Of a stretch of DNA of 64,000 nucleotides, positions 20,405 to 32,467 are shown one piece after another. A program made the position numbers and the translations under genes. Origin of the DNA: Xiphydria camelus (taxonomy: Eukaryota > Arthropoda > Insecta > Hymenoptera > Xiphydriidae). Location: positions 5,339,501 to 5,403,500 of the forward strand of contig OY783193.1 of assembly GCA_963678675.1 (NCBI GenBank). Direction: 5' to 3'. The notes beneath the pieces were generated by a model. The model saw only the letters and a list, made by a program, of their open reading frames with translations. It had not been told where the DNA came from and did not search any database. How positions within the stretch are numbered: the stretch's first letter is position 1; the number at the start of each line of letters is the position of its first letter.

Positions 20405-22192
20405 TAATCTTGGATATGACGAAATAGGTAAGCATTTCGTTGGAACGAGGGAATTATTTGGTCGATGCTGATACAAGTCCAGCAGAAATAAAGTCGAAAA
20501 TATCCTGAATCGCGAAGTTCTCGCGACACTGGATCTCATGATCCACCCGATAATTTTATATCTTATAAATTACATTATAATTTTCCTCGTCAAACGCGAT
20601 ACGATCGAAATCAGCCCCCCAAAAAAAATCACCCGATGCATCACGAAAGAACGGATCGCGAGGTATCGCAGAATACCCACCGTCTTACCTTCACACGGGA
20701 TCCGACCGTGTAAGTACTCTCCGCTCTCGATTCAACCATTCGACGCGTGATTTATGGCGCAACCTTGCCGCTATTTCGTGGGACTTTAACTGCGTTCGCG
20801 TCAAAGCCGCGTTCCAACGCTATAATTAAATAGGTCTGCGCCTCCCCTCGAGCGTCGCATATCTTCGGACGTGTCGTAAGGGTGTACGGCGCGTGACGGT
20901 TCGGGTCGTTGGAAAAAAAAAACGCTCTAATTATCCTCTCTCGACCCGCCGGTCACAGGCTGCCGTCGGCCCGCAATTATATACATATCGCGCGCGCGCG
21001 CGCGGCGACTCCGTTCGAAAAGCGGAATCTCGCGCGCGAGGAACGCGATCGATCCTATCCGCGGCGGCGTGCGGAACGAAAGACGCCGTGTAACGCTCCT
21101 TACACGCGCGCGAACGGTCGTGCTTCGCGGAATCCGTTAACAACAAGTCGGACGGACGGTGCGCGATCGGAGTGGCCGACAATTACTTCTTTCGTACCTA
21201 CGCGTGCACGTCGCGCCTCGTACCCTACGCAGATAAGTGGAGGATATACGGTTCTACCGATTATCATCGCTACCGCGCGAGCCTCGGCGGCGGAGTCCCG
21301 ATCGCGTCGTTACAGCGCGCGCGCGCGCGCGCCCGATCGCGTGCGAGGGCCTCGCCGAGGTGGTGAAGTGTACCCGTATCGCGGGCGCGACGGTGGCCGA
21401 ACGGAGGGACGTTGCGGCGCGTCGGGCTGCTTGATTTCTCGCGTCCTCGGCGAGGGGTGCGAGTTATACGTAGGATGGAAGATGCTCGGCGCGATGCAGC
21501 GGGGAAATTGCGTGACGTACGTGTTGCGTTGGAAAATAAATAGAGGGATCGAACGTGGGAGCCGAGAAAGGCGTGTGATTTAACGCGAAGTGGTATTGGA
21601 GTATTTGTTCGCATCAATCGTCTGGGGGCCAACCCGTCTTTACGGATCTACCGCTATTTAAAGGGACTACCGTATGAGAAGGTGGCCCTCAAAGGGTTAA
21701 TTCAGAAAATGCATTCGATGGATGAAGGGTAGATTTTTCTTTGCATATGAATAATTGAGTTGAATTACCGAACGGGAAAAGAGATTTCACTTAGCGTAGA
21801 GCGCAATTCGAAAATATCGACCGGTGCCAGAAAAAGCACGTATTTTTTCACTGTCGTTACAGAACATTGCAGCGCGTTCGCAGGCGAGGAAAAGGCGTAA
21901 ATCACATCGACGAGGAGAAAGACTTACACGATGTTTCCTCGAATAGCAACGAGTTACGACGTTTCTCAATGACAAGGAAAAGATACCTACATGCTTTTCT
22001 CCGGTACCTATACCGGTTGATATATTTTTCAAAATTCCAAGATTTTCGTACATAGAAAACATGCAAACCTAAAGAGCTTTCCAAAGAATTCTACGAAGGA
22101 ATATTTATACTGATTTTCATTAATTATTTCCATGGGCCGCGAATTCTGTCATAGATGTAATATTAAAAAGGACTCTCGATCTTTATGTACGT
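20405..22192. other. CpG-rich non-coding stretch
   Basis: Positions 20880-21580 are very CG-rich, with alternating CG runs at 20990-21005 and 21314-21331. The 224-codon plus-strand frame at 20909-21583 is Arg/Ala-rich low-complexity sequence without recognisable content. A CpG-island-like promoter is possible but nothing downstream confirms one. Confidence 0.45.
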
Positions 22193-22289
22193 TATAAATA
22201 AAAATTGTATTTTTCGTATATAGTTATGTATAAAGCTTTTATCAATCTATACAATTATAAAAATGTAACAGAAACTTTGTTTACAGTGC
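22193..22289. mobile_element. Short family L derivative
   Basis: Contains AAAAATTGTATTTTTCGTAT, GTATAAAGCTTTTATC and the terminal CTTTGTTTACAGTGC. These are the outer L arms without the usual centre. Confidence 0.45.
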
Positions 22290-22320
22290 AGGTACGGTTA
22301 TTATCCGATGAAATACGTCT

Positions 22321-22364
22321 TTTATTTTTAAGCAGCTTCGTTTTTACTCGATTGCCTTTTTATT
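22321..22364 (-). promoter_or_regulatory. Two poly(A) signals for the minus-strand exon at 22381
   Basis: On the minus strand AATAAA occurs at 22364-22359 and again at 22326-22321. These lie about 17 and 55 bases past the stop codon of the terminal exon. Confidence 0.5.
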
Positions 22365-22380
22365 TCATATAGTCTCGCAT

Positions 22381-22727
22381 CTAATTGTCAAAACTTTTGT
22401 ACTCCTTCTCGTCGTTCCTCCAGCTATGGTTCGTCCGCTCGCCGGTCATCGAGCTGCGAACTTCCGAGGCATCGCGATCTGTCCTGCTGCGCGGCGTTAG
22501 CGACTCCACTTGCTCGTAATAGCCTGTCAGGTACGAAGAGGGAGGGAACAGCGAGTATCGCACGCGATCGAAATCCCGCAAATCGGCGGGACAAGAAACA
22601 GGTACATAAGTCTTACCGTCTTCGTGTTTGTAGCGGAGCTTCTCGTCGCGCAGCTTGTCGAAGACACTGGTACCGTCGCTGTTGAAGCGGCTAGAGCTTG
22701 AAGCTCCGCGCGACCGAGTCCCGGCGT
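22381..22727 (-). CDS. Terminal coding exon of an unidentified gene
   Basis: On the minus strand a good acceptor (TTCTCAAGTTTCAG) is followed by 114 codons without a stop, ending in TAG at 22381, and then by two AATAAA hexamers. The exon starts in phase 1. The open frame continues upstream to a stop near 22824, so an alternative acceptor at about 22830 is possible. The predicted tail is hydrophilic and rich in Ser, Arg, Asp, Glu and Tyr, with segments FDKLRDEKLRYKHEDG and YSLFPPSSYLTGYYEQ and C-terminus KEYKSFDN. It reads like a cytoplasmic tail of a larger protein. No family was recognised. Upstream exons should lie at higher coordinates, possibly within 22.8-41 kb, but none was identified with confidence. 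Confidence 0.55.
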
Positions 22728-24912
22728 CTGAAACTTGAGAAGCAGATCGAGGCGCGATATCGTTTGACGGTGATCGACTCTTTCGCTTCTTTGAAGTAGC
22801 GTAAAAGTCGAATATAAACGCTCCGGTCGAACTGTAAGTTTAAGATCGATTTTCTCCGAAACGATTAGAGGTATCGCAAAGAAGTCGAGATAAAAAATGT
22901 TTATCTGTATCTTCGCTATAAAAGAGCTAGTTTTGATTTTTCATGTATCTTCACTGCGTTTCGAGATAATCGCGTTTGAAGTCGAACAGAAACTGAGGCG
23001 TTTATCATACTTAAACCCTATAAAAGAAATACGCGTAAAATACCGTTGGAAACGCGACGTTAGAATTTTAACGATGGAAAATTACGTGAAGCGCCTCCGT
23101 TATTGATTTGCGACAATTCGCCAGCAGTTGTCGTTAACGTGGCGTCGAGAAACGATCTTACGCAAACCGACGATACGTTATTTCTCCGACGAAAGGTTAA
23201 CGGTAGCAAAAACCGTTGATAGCAAATTACAGAGTCCAGTTCACCGATAACCGCGAAGACGTTTCGCGGCTTTCTTCCCCCTTTCTCTCGCGGAAAGCGT
23301 CGAATAACCGCTATCGCCGTAACTCGCGAATAAAGCGCGAGTCCGCGACTCACCGCCAGTTCGAGTCCCACGAAAGAGACGGCACATCCGCATCGGCAGC
23401 ATGCCTCGGGGTCTCACAGTGGCCGCGCTTCACGATTTCTCCCCATGCTCCGGAAAAGTCTGTCGAGAGTTTGCGAAAAATTTAGTTCTCCATTTCGCGC
23501 ACGCGATTTCCTCGCGGCGTGGAAAAAAAAGAAACGCACCCTCGTCACAGCCGTGCCGATGCGAGCGAATTCAAGCGCGTGACGTCTCCGTGACTATCTT
23601 CAATAATGTAATCATGCGTGAAAATTTCCAGCTTCTGCCAGACCGAGGGAAAAGGTCTAATTGATTACGATCCCGATGGAAACATTTATTTGAGATAAAT
23701 AGGAGTATAAGAGCCGTTCGCATATTACGTTACATAATTGTTCACCCTTTTCGACATCGCCCTCTCCCTTTGCCCTAAATATCAACGAATAAATATCCAA
23801 CAGTGCTGATGAATCAGAAAAATTGCACCACACGCTGATCCGGATCGATCCTTCAAAAATCGCTCTTACAAATTCAAGAAAAATTAAGTAATCAGAACAA
23901 TGTGCATCGTGCTCAAACGACGTTAAGAATACGTCTCCCCAAAAATCTACACCGCTTCCCACCGCCACCAATCCCCGCAGCACACCGTCACCGTCGAAAC
24001 TCTAATCTCTCACCCCCTCTCCATCCTAGTCCTCCCGCCCCTCTCCCACACCGCGCCGCTCCTACTTATCGACTTAATAGTTACCAGGGTCGCCGCCCGT
24101 AACATGTGCAAATTGTACCGCGCGTAATTACCGGCACACGGGGTACTTAGGCAGGAGTAAAGCCCACGGGGTATCGCGCGGCACCGACGCTCCATATCTC
24201 CCCGTCGCACGCGCGACCCGAAAGGCCGCGCGCGGAGCTTTTCCCGGCAAGCTCTCGAGCGGTGCGGCGACCGCCGTGCGCGCCGCGTCGCGAACCGCGC
24301 CCGCGAGACAAAACATCCCGACACCGGCTCGTTTGCCGCGTAAAAATTTGACACCGCGTGTGCAGTGCCTCCGCGTCGGCGCAAGAACGTCGGGGGCAGC
24401 TTTACGGCTTGCGCCGCGGCGGCCGAAGGGACGACAGGGACGCAACTTGTTATTATCCGACCGTACTTCTTCGCGGCGTCCCGAGAACGCGCCGCGGCTG
24501 CGGCGAGGCGCTTCGCGTACCGCGCTCGCGGGGCACTTTCAGCCCATAAAGAGACAAAGGAGCATTCTTGCTCCGTGGAAGGTAGTAAACTCTTATTTTC
24601 GCAAAAAATTACCCGCGCGCGACCAAGTACCGCGCCAAGTACGGCGCGCCTACTGCCGCGCAGCGGTCGCCGCGCTGCTGCGTGGAGTGTAACGGGGCGG
24701 GGGAGATAAACGGAGGGAGAGCGGGGACGGAGGAATTTGTCCTTTTCGGATTTTTAATAGCGAGACGTCGCAGTGAGGCTCTTTCCGAGGGATTCTTTTA
24801 TTTCGTTTCGCGATGCGAGAAGTTAAATGTATGTAATATTGGGGGGCCAACTTTGTAGGACTTTGCGCGCGGAGAAGACCCCTCGATTTCGCGAATTTAG
24901 GTATCTACGTCT
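22728..24912. other. Presumed intron or intergenic sequence, CpG-rich at 24.2-24.7 kb
   Basis: A truncated family G end lies at 23647-23703 (AAAAGGTCTAATTGATTACG and ATTTATTTGAGATAAATAGG). Positions 24190-24720 are CG-dense with overlapping Arg/Ala-rich frames on both strands. No exon is supported. Confidence 0.45.
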
Positions 24913-25142
24913 ATCATATGAGGCTAAACTTACTCGCCGGGAAGACAAATTTTAACCACACTGCTGTCTCGTTGTTTGTGAACTTTTGGTTTGCATCGAT
25001 ATAAGGCTTTATTGTAGAGAAAAAATGTAATCTTCATAAAAGTATTATATATGAATATATGTATGTGCCAAAAGTTCATAGATAATGAAGTAATAGTAAT
25101 TAGAAGTTCTTTCCTGGTGAGTAAGTTTAGCCTCATATGATA
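24913..25142. mobile_element. Family J foldback element, copy 1
   Basis: Ends ATCATATGAGGCTAAACTTA and TAAGTTTAGCCTCATATGAT are perfect inverted copies. The interior pairs TTTGTGAACTTTTGG with CCAAAAGTTCATAG. Other copies lie at 37833-38018 and 53592-54200. Confidence 0.85.
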
Positions 25143-27388
25143 TACTGATCTAATAAGGAGGAAAAGTTTGTGAGTTTGTTCGATTATCAGGGGTAGTCTC
25201 TGGAACTACTGATCCGATTAAAGAAAATCTTTCACCGTTGAGTAGCCTGGACTTTCTGAATGAAGGTTTTGACAAAAGAGAGCTGGAAAATGTTGCTCTT
25301 GTGATAAAATCTGTATAAGAATGATGTACAGGCGAATTGTAGGACACAAATAGATCTATATTATACGATAAAGTTCGCGATAGCATAAAAAACGTCTAAC
25401 ATCCACGAGAACGAAGTCGCGAGCGGTTGCCAGTCACAAATAAATTCGAGATCTTTTAAAATTGGACGCGACTCTTAAACCCGAACGAAGACAAATTTCC
25501 TTCCCCTTTAGCTCTTTTCTCGGAAAATCTATAACACACTTTTTCACGGACCACCCGACATCGACGTCTAACGGTCCGACGTCGGTTGACCGGTCGACGC
25601 GTGACGTTGATCCTCGATAAGCTGGGGCAGTAGCGGCATTACCATACCACGTATGCTCGGCATGTCGATACACGGGGAACGGTGAGCCTCGAAAGGGGAT
25701 GAAGAACCGTCACCCTCTTCCGATGCTTCTCCGCGCGCTCTTCCCTTTCGGGGGATTTGACTGAGCGCGAGTGACGTCGTTCTCATACGCGTAGATATAC
25801 CCGTACCTACCTGCTATTGCGGCTGACGTATGTACGTTGTGCCCGTAATGACGTTATACAATTCATATAGAAATTTGTATCAAGTTTTGTGTTGATTAAT
25901 ATATTCGAACGAATGAAAGACGAGTATTACCGTCGAATAATGAGCAAATGCTACAAATTGGACAACCAAAAAAATAGATAAAATAGTTATCACAATTAAA
26001 TAATGACTCACCTAAATGATCAGTTACGTCCAGAATTACGCATATTAATTAATATTTTATCTCATATCGCTTGCGTTAACAATGATAAATGCGCGAATGA
26101 AAAATGATAATTAAAAAAGCAAGAGAGATCCAGAAATATTACGAAGCATAGATATAATCTGTTAAAAATATTTCTTTTAAACGTCAAGAAAGTATTGAAG
26201 TTTTTATCAAATTTACAAACGCGTCTCGAATATCATTTACTTATGCAATTCTCTTAAAATTCAGAAAACCGTCGCATGGATTTTTGTAATAGCTATATGT
26301 GCCTTAAAATGGAGAAACGATCGAAATACAACGAAATTATTACTCGGGAGTCAAGATATTCAACGCAGTCCTTGAAATTCGGAGTATATGTAATTACCTA
26401 AACTTAAGCATATTCGTGTATTATCGCCTCTGAAAATTAAAGAAACTTTAAACACAGCACTGTAAAAAAGTTGTTTCGAAATTCAAGTGAAAGGAATTAA
26501 AGTAATGATCAATTATCATACATTTATATCTCAAATGTCGAACAAAATAATACATTGTTGTGTTTGTAATGTTCTTTTATTTGAATATTAAGACAAACCA
26601 ATATTAAAATTCGAACCATTTCGAACAGTAAATGTACAAACATGAACGAGAAGGATATGCGTCAGTGGTATAGTAATCGCGTCTGCTCCGATTCCATCCG
26701 ATCGATCGGACTCATCGACAGGCGTCTCGCGGAAATAACTCGAACGTATCGAGAATCGATAGCGCACCTAAGAAACTCGCCCGTCGAAATCCAATCGTCA
26801 GGGACGAATCAATCGATTTCATTCTCGGTCGATTTGATTTATCGTCTTCAACGGTACCGCGCCGCGACCTTTCGCCGTTTTCAACCGCAATCCGGAGCAC
26901 GTACCTCGCGTCTCCCCGCTTTTAGTGCGCGCCTTAGCGCTCGAGCGCGCGTAGCGGTGTGGGTTTTGACGTTAAATTTAGCCCCGCGGGGCATACGCCT
27001 AAATGCAGGGCACGATAAAAAATGGGCATTGCCGTACTCGCAAGGCCGCCGCGCGCGGCTTTATACACCGTTACGTAAGGTCCTCCGCGTCTCGACGCCG
27101 TTCCTTAATACAGACGTATCTAGAGTGCGGGCAACTTATCTTTTGGACACTTGGAAATATTATACGGCCGACGCCGAAGTCGTTCGAACGGCCGAAATGA
27201 GAAATTGCCTCTAAATTCCGTCACGCGATATGTCTGGAATTCAGATTACGTTGGTTCGATCGGTTAATCATTTACGGTGGAAAGAGTGATCTCGTTGACT
27301 CGTTGGTTAATTGGTCGTGGGATTTGCAATATGGAATATTTATCTCGGGAATTGTTGATTATTTCCAAAAGGTTGTATTAAATCAGTG
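25143..27388. other. No confident gene; two weak minus-strand candidates
   Basis: On the minus strand, frames at 25386-25150 (78 codons) and 25786-25568 (72 codons) look more protein-like than their surroundings. They lack a clear acceptor plus poly(A) context. The 190-codon plus frame at 26642-27214 has no recognisable content. The remainder is AT-rich. Confidence 0.35.
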
Positions 27389-27549
27389 CACACTGAAAAA
27401 AGTATTTAGCTAATCCAGCTATATTTCTGGCTGCCTCAGACACAACTAGAAAAATATTGCTAGCGTAGCAGGAATTCTTGCTATTGCAAAGAAAATTATC
27501 ACTGCAATTACTATAATTTTCTAGTTGTGGCCAAATTTTTTTGAGTGCA
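27389..27549. mobile_element. Family C element, copy 1
   Basis: Opens GCACACTGAAAAAAG and closes CCAAATTTTTTTGAGTGC. Internal arms ACAACTAGAAAAATATTGCT and AATTTTCTAGTTGTGG are inverted. It matches copies at 53715-53884 (reverse orientation) and 60038-60211, but lacks the short TTATTTGGTG segment they share. Confidence 0.8.
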
Positions 27550-27775
27550 TCCACTTTGTTCTTGATCCACTTCGATTGGTTTTATACGGTTGGTTGGTAT
27601 TGGAAATAAAAATCCAACAGGGGATGCAGCGGTATTTCTAGCTGTAAATGAGTTATAAATGTTGCTGCAGCAAGAAAAAATATTGCTGCAGCATTCACTC
27701 AATTAGTTTTACAGATACTGTAAGAACATGATTTATTTTTATAATGATAACACGCTGAAAGAAATGATTAATGTA

Positions 27776-27960
27776 TACAGAGAAAAATAACTTGATCAAT
27801 TTAATCGAAATCCTGCAGACCATTACTAAACCGTTTGGTGAAATATGGATCCTCTCTCTCCACCTGTTTGGTTAAACCATTTTCTATAGTTAGAGTATAA
27901 TAACTAGACGTGTAGTTAGAATGACTAAATATTTAGTTAGGATAAATTCGAATTTATATT
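27776..27960. mobile_element. Family E element, shortened reverse copy
   Basis: Opens TACAGAGAAAAATAACTTG. It contains reverse-complement family E segments such as CCGTTTGGTGAAATATGGAT and CTAAATATTTAGTTAGG, but lacks a clear far end. Confidence 0.6.
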
Positions 27961-27968
27961 TACACTGA

Positions 27969-28130
27969 GAGAAATATGTCTTGAATCATGAACATTATGA
28001 TCCTAGAAATTTTTAAGAATATAGGGTCGAAGAATGTGTATTCTTGATTCAAGAGTATCTTCGTTGGAACGAGAAATTCTTTCTGCGCAAAGAAAACAAT
28101 TACTCGAGCCTCTTCAAATATATTCTTGCA
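27969..28130. repeat. CACTGAGAGAAA-ended sequence S
   Basis: Starts ACACTGAGAGAAATATGTC, the same end type as families A-E. The interior has CTTGAATCAT and TGATTCAAG in inverted orientation. The right border is unclear and no second copy was seen. Confidence 0.35.
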
Positions 28131-29208
28131 CGAAGAAAACCATAGGAATTATATCAAGTTTTTAATTGAAGAAAATATTTGTTTGGCTCCAGCAATGATT
28201 TCTCTCAGTCTCACCAAGAGATTCCACCTTTTATCTCCCACTCCTCCCTCGCAAATGACATACGAACTCACATCCCACTGGACAAACGAACATACCCTTC
28301 CATTAAAAGTCCATATATACCACCAACGAAATGTCCCTAAAGCGCCGCACAATCCTCACGCGAACGCACACTTTGTCGCGCGTGCTGAGAACGATGACGT
28401 TCGCTCGTTACGCGAGACCCGCGGACCACCGTCGTTCGTTATACCTTTCGTCCCTCTTCCGCGTGCGTTTTTGCCCGCGCACACGTCGCATACGGAAACA
28501 CCCACCTTGACTGCACGCGGAGAGATACACGCGCGCAGCGCGCCGCTCCGAAAATGCCGAGTCCCGCGGAACATCGTGCAACTCCGTGCTTTACTATTAC
28601 GAAACTAATCTCATTTTAATGACCGGGTCCCGGGAATAATGAAGTGTCAAATCGAGACCGCGGTGGGCGGTGTTGCTTTCCGCCAGAGTCGCTCGCCGTG
28701 GCGGCGGCGGCGGCGACGCCACGTGTAATATATTCCTTTCAGGCAGATTTTAATTAGCAGCGGGAGGAGATCTCTCGACCGTTGCGCCGAGGCTCGCGCT
28801 CTGCTGTCATTATCCCTCGGGACTCCTTGCGCGAGCATCGGAACGGGGGGAGGGATAGAGATCGAGGTAGGAGAGTGGGGCTGCGCCGAATTTTCATTGC
28901 GATTCGCCCTTTCCGAAGGGGAGGCAGTGTTGATCGGATTGGGAAAGCTTATGAGATTTTGTTCTCTTCATTTGTTGGTCCATCGTCGTCGTCACGATGC
29001 ACGAAAAGAAGCAGCATTTTTTACCGCTTCATCCAATAGAGCTGAGACTAGAGGTTATTTTCGAGAATTTGTACAGAGGAGACATGCTGTTTAAAATTGT
29101 AGACGGAGAAAAAACTGCACGAATTACAGTTTGACTGGCATAAACTAGGTACTATTCAACCGATAGAAATTCCGGTGCAAATAGATTTTATAAATGATTA
29201 AACTAGTG
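28131..29208. other. No gene recognised
   Basis: A 160-codon plus frame at 28126-28608 is read as chance: it lacks domains and runs from AT-rich into CpG-rich sequence. Positions 28350-28900 are CG-rich. Confidence 0.45.
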
Positions 29209-29404
29209 AGGTAGACCGAGGCGAATTGGATCACAGGGTGAATCGCGCGGATCGTAGATCTATATTTCTCAAATCGTGCTGAAAATGAGGATTTCGATCC
29301 TTCGTTCCTCTCCAATGTGCGAAGTAATACGAAAAATCGAAATGTTCATTTTGACCGCGATTTAAGAAGTATAGATCAGTGATTCGATTCGCCGCAGCCT
29401 ACAC
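29209..29404. mobile_element. Family F element, copy 2
   Basis: Opens AGGTAGACCGAGGCGAATTG and closes CGATTCGCCGCAGCCTACAC. Internal inverted arms AAATCGTGCTGAAAATGAGG and TTGACCGCGATTTAAGAAG match the family. Confidence 0.8.
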
Positions 29405-29414
29405 TATCTATACT

Positions 29415-29507
29415 GTTGTAAACAGTAAATAGAAATGTGTTCTCTGTGCAAATTCTTGAAAATGAGCTCGAGTCTCAACACTACCGAATGATATAGTAAA
29501 AATTGTT
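29415..29507. repeat. Interspersed repeat V, copy 1
   Basis: Shares CAAATTCTTGAAAATGAGCT followed by CGAGTCTCA and AGTAAAAATTG with 47811-47905. It lies exactly between family F and family B copies. Confidence 0.65.
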
Positions 29508-29720
29508 GCACGGAAAAAAATGTGTGGTAAATTTCGGGACAAGGCTAATTTCTTCTTACGATAAATACAATTTTAGTAAAAATTATAGTAAAGCTTGTAA
29601 AAGTTGCAAGCATTTGCTGTAAATTTTACTAAAATTGTAGTTATCGTAACAATAAATTGGCCTTGTCCCGCATTTGTACCACAAACTCTGTAAATGTTAC
29701 GATTTATTTGTTTCCATGTG
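29508..29720. mobile_element. Family B element, uninterrupted copy
   Basis: Ends GCACGGAAAAAAATGTG and TTTGTTTCCATGTG. Arms TAAATTTCGGGACAAGG and CCTTGTCCCGCATTTGTACC are inverted, and the inner arms pair TTACGATAAATACAATTTTAG with its inverse. It is the reference for the interrupted B copies. Confidence 0.75.
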
Positions 29721-30412
29721 AAGCGTTTAGCATTAATGTTTTTATTGTTTCGATATTTCCTTTAATTTTATTATATGTAATTTTTTATTTTAATTTACCA
29801 CGATATCATCATCGTGCAATATGTAGGGGGTTCCAACGGAACGATTTATGGGAACTCATCCGTTGGTTCGTCTCTCTCCGTTCCCCTTCTTCTGTCGAGA
29901 CTGTCCACCGCGAAGGAGAGAAGCCCTCGTATTTATTACCGCAGAGAAACTTCCTGTGCAGGAGCGTTTACGGCCGCGTGGACGATTCTCCGCGAGTTCT
30001 CGGGGCCGCGTTGCTCTCGGAACTCATCCATATCCCGCGTACGTATACCTACCTGTGCGCGAACCTTGGGAACAACAAAGACCATTATCGTCGGAACTAA
30101 ACATCCACTCCGACCACGATTATCTCGTTACGCGTGAATTACTGGTTCGAGTTGGTATACGTTTTTGAAGATGCTATTTCGATCTATACGAAACAAGTTC
30201 GAAAGATAAATATAAAGCAGGTAATCGTATCAAACCGGGCTTAAACGATCGATGATGTTGGATGAAGCCGTGTTGAACTTTCGCTTTCGAACTTCATTAA
30301 TAAAAATTACCGCAATCTTTGCATTAACAATTTCCTTCCACTCGTTCATACATTCAATCGCACTCCAAATATATTAAATTTGTTGGTGATTTTCTTCACG
30401 AAAAAAATGTCA
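29721..30412. other. No gene recognised
   Basis: Overlapping 106-147-codon plus-strand frames at 29657-30168 in three phases of the same DNA are compositional. No exon signals are supported. Confidence 0.45.
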
Positions 30413-30612
30413 TGTAAACGGTACAACAATGACTGCAAATTACAACACAGTCTAAGCTTACTACATGTGACAGGCGCAGGACAATGTTAAATTGACAGCA
30501 GAAAAATGTAAGATTTACCAGGAAAATGTAAAATTAACACCAGAGTCGTACACGTAGAGTTTGGTTGCACTCATACAAATATATTTACAACTTTGAGATT
30601 TGCAAATCTAAC
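30413..30612. repeat. Interspersed repeat P, copy 2
   Basis: Co-linear with 17136-17358: AACACAGTCTAAGC, GACAGGCGCAGGACAATG, AATGTAAGATTTACCAGG and ATATATTTACAACTTTGA. Confidence 0.65.
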
Positions 30613-31896
30613 ATTACCATTTCTCTTCCGCGTTCAGGATACGTCGATATAATTACCCAATTTGAGTTGGCCCCCAGTTGCCAAGGTTTAACGCCTCGAC
30701 CGAGGGTCTACAGATGCTCGAGCAATAGTCAAACACCTCTCCTTTATACCTAAGCATCGCATACGAGAAAGACAGTAAGACGCCGGATGCCCAGAGATAG
30801 CCACGCGCCTATATCACGACTATCGTTCGAGGGGCGCAGACGCGGTGCGCAGGGTGTGACGGGTGGGTGGGTGGGGTGTATCGTAAAGAGCGCGGCGCGG
30901 CGCGATAGATAGAAGCGTCGGGGCGAGTCTGCGGTCGTGAGCCACGATTCAAGACCGGCTGCCCAGGCCCTTCGCGGAGTTTCTCGCGAAATCTCAGCCG
31001 CCATTAATTCAACGCCGGCCGACAGGTCACTCGAGTAGAACAGCCCATTATAGATATTACAACCTGCAACGGCGCAGCGGTGCAACGGCGCGCTTTAACT
31101 TATTGCCGCTTATCAAATAATTATTATTGTTGTTTGCTTTGCGGATCTCGCGGGTCGCCGGGGTCCTGCAATTTATTTTCGAATTTATTGCCGATGACCG
31201 ATAACTGATGTTCGCCGCGCGCGCGCGTTCGCCGTGAACCTCGACGCGGATACCGGCGCGGTTCGCGAGACTATTTGCGTTCGGTTTTCGAGGGATGACT
31301 GTAATCGACGCACGCGCGCGCGCGGTGAAATCGAATCGAGATCGCGCTCCGTATATTCGCGGTGCCGCGCGCGGCCCACCGAAAGAGGCGGTTCTCACGT
31401 TCGCGTGAGCCGCGCGCGGAAGAAGGAGAGAGGACGCTGCAAATAAGAATTAAAAGGTTCCTCTCGCGCGCGCGCGGGATCGCGAAGGGCCCCGCGGGAG
31501 AGGAGAGCGAAATCACGTTAAACACAGGTCGCCGGCGCGGTGTGCGTTTGCCCCTTTTTGTCGATATTTACCCGTTCCGCGCGCGTATACAAAAGTATCA
31601 TCGTTAGAGGATTCCACGTACGCCGGCGAGAGAGAGAGAGAGAGAGAGAGATAAAGCGAGAGCGGGAGAGGGACCCTCTTTTCGTGAGCTCCCGCGCTCG
31701 CGAAACGGCGCGCGAGTGGGGTACCACGCGCGGGACCATGGGATTAAGTGCCGTGCGCGCGGCGAACGGGAGGAGTGGACACAAAGGCTTCTCTCGCGAG
31801 ATCTGGTGGGAATGCGGCGGTCATGGGAAGCGTCTGCGGGGCCGCGATGACGCGTTGCTTCGGTAATTTGTCGAATATTTGCATTCGAGTTCCATT
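30613..31896. other. CpG-rich stretch with GA microsatellite
   Basis: Positions 31180-31860 are CG-dense, with alternating CG runs and a GA repeat at 31628-31651. This resembles a promoter-associated CpG and GAGA region but no transcript is supported. Overlapping Arg-rich frames are compositional. Confidence 0.45.
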
Positions 31897-32467
31897 AGGG
31901 TGGACTGAGGCGAGTCCGGATCACACAGAGATCTATATTTCTTATTCTCGTAATCTGAATTGGTGTAAATAACTGAGAGTCAGTGTATAAGGTTACTGTA
32001 ATTTTGGTAACCTTCTATTGACTCAGAATAAGTGACTTTTCAGTGATTTTCATCGATTTAGACGAAGATGATAAATCGTGGTAAGAATGAGCATTTCGAT
32101 TGTTCGTATTACTTCATTGCACCGGGAGAAAAGGTCTAGCTGAAGGCGAACCCGATAGAAAAATTTAGTTGAGATAAATAGGAATTTATTAATATCGAAC
32201 AAAATACTGTTTCGACGAAATAAATGTTTTGCATATCTTGTTAATCGAATGCCAACCAAGCAGAACAATTATTTCATTCGAATAGACTTTCGTTCAATGT
32301 GAATAAATCCCTGTTCATCTCAAATAAATGTTTCCATTAGGTTCGTATTCAACTAGACCTTTTCCCTGAGTGTGAAGAGGAACGAAGGTAATACGAACGA
32401 TCGAAATGCTCATTTTCAATACGATCTAAGAAATACAGATCTATGATCCGATTCGCCTCAGTCTACC
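31897..32467. mobile_element. Family F element, copy 3, interrupted twice
   Basis: Left end AGGGTGGACTGAGGCGAGTC and right end GATTCGCCTCAGTCTACCC are the family F arms. One insertion (W, about 31941-32063, with inner palindrome AAGGTTACTGTAATTTTGG) lies near the left arm. A full family G element lies at 32130-32373. Confidence 0.7.
32130..32373. mobile_element. Family G element nested in F
   Basis: Opens CACCGGGAGAAAAGGTCTAG and closes CTAGACCTTTTCCCTGAGTG, an inverted pair. The interior has ATAGGAATTTATTAATATCG and GAATAAATCCCTGTTCATCT arms. Confidence 0.75.

Noticed and set aside
20909..21583. 224-codon plus frame
   Set aside because: Arg/Ala-rich translation of CG-dense DNA, with frames open on both strands; no domain, splice or poly(A) support.
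25150..25786. Two minus-strand frames that could be exons of the gene ending at 22381
   Set aside because: Possible weak donors in phase 1 exist, but there is no clear acceptor/donor pair and no recognisable sequence; kept only as a weak note.
26642..27214. 190-codon plus frame, and a tRNA-like GCGTCAGTGGTATAGTA stretch at 26658
   Set aside because: The frame has no recognisable content. The A-box-like stretch has no T-loop or acceptor-stem partner.
28126..28608. 160-codon plus frame
   Set aside because: Crosses an abrupt composition change and has no recognisable motifs; length is within chance for CG-rich DNA.
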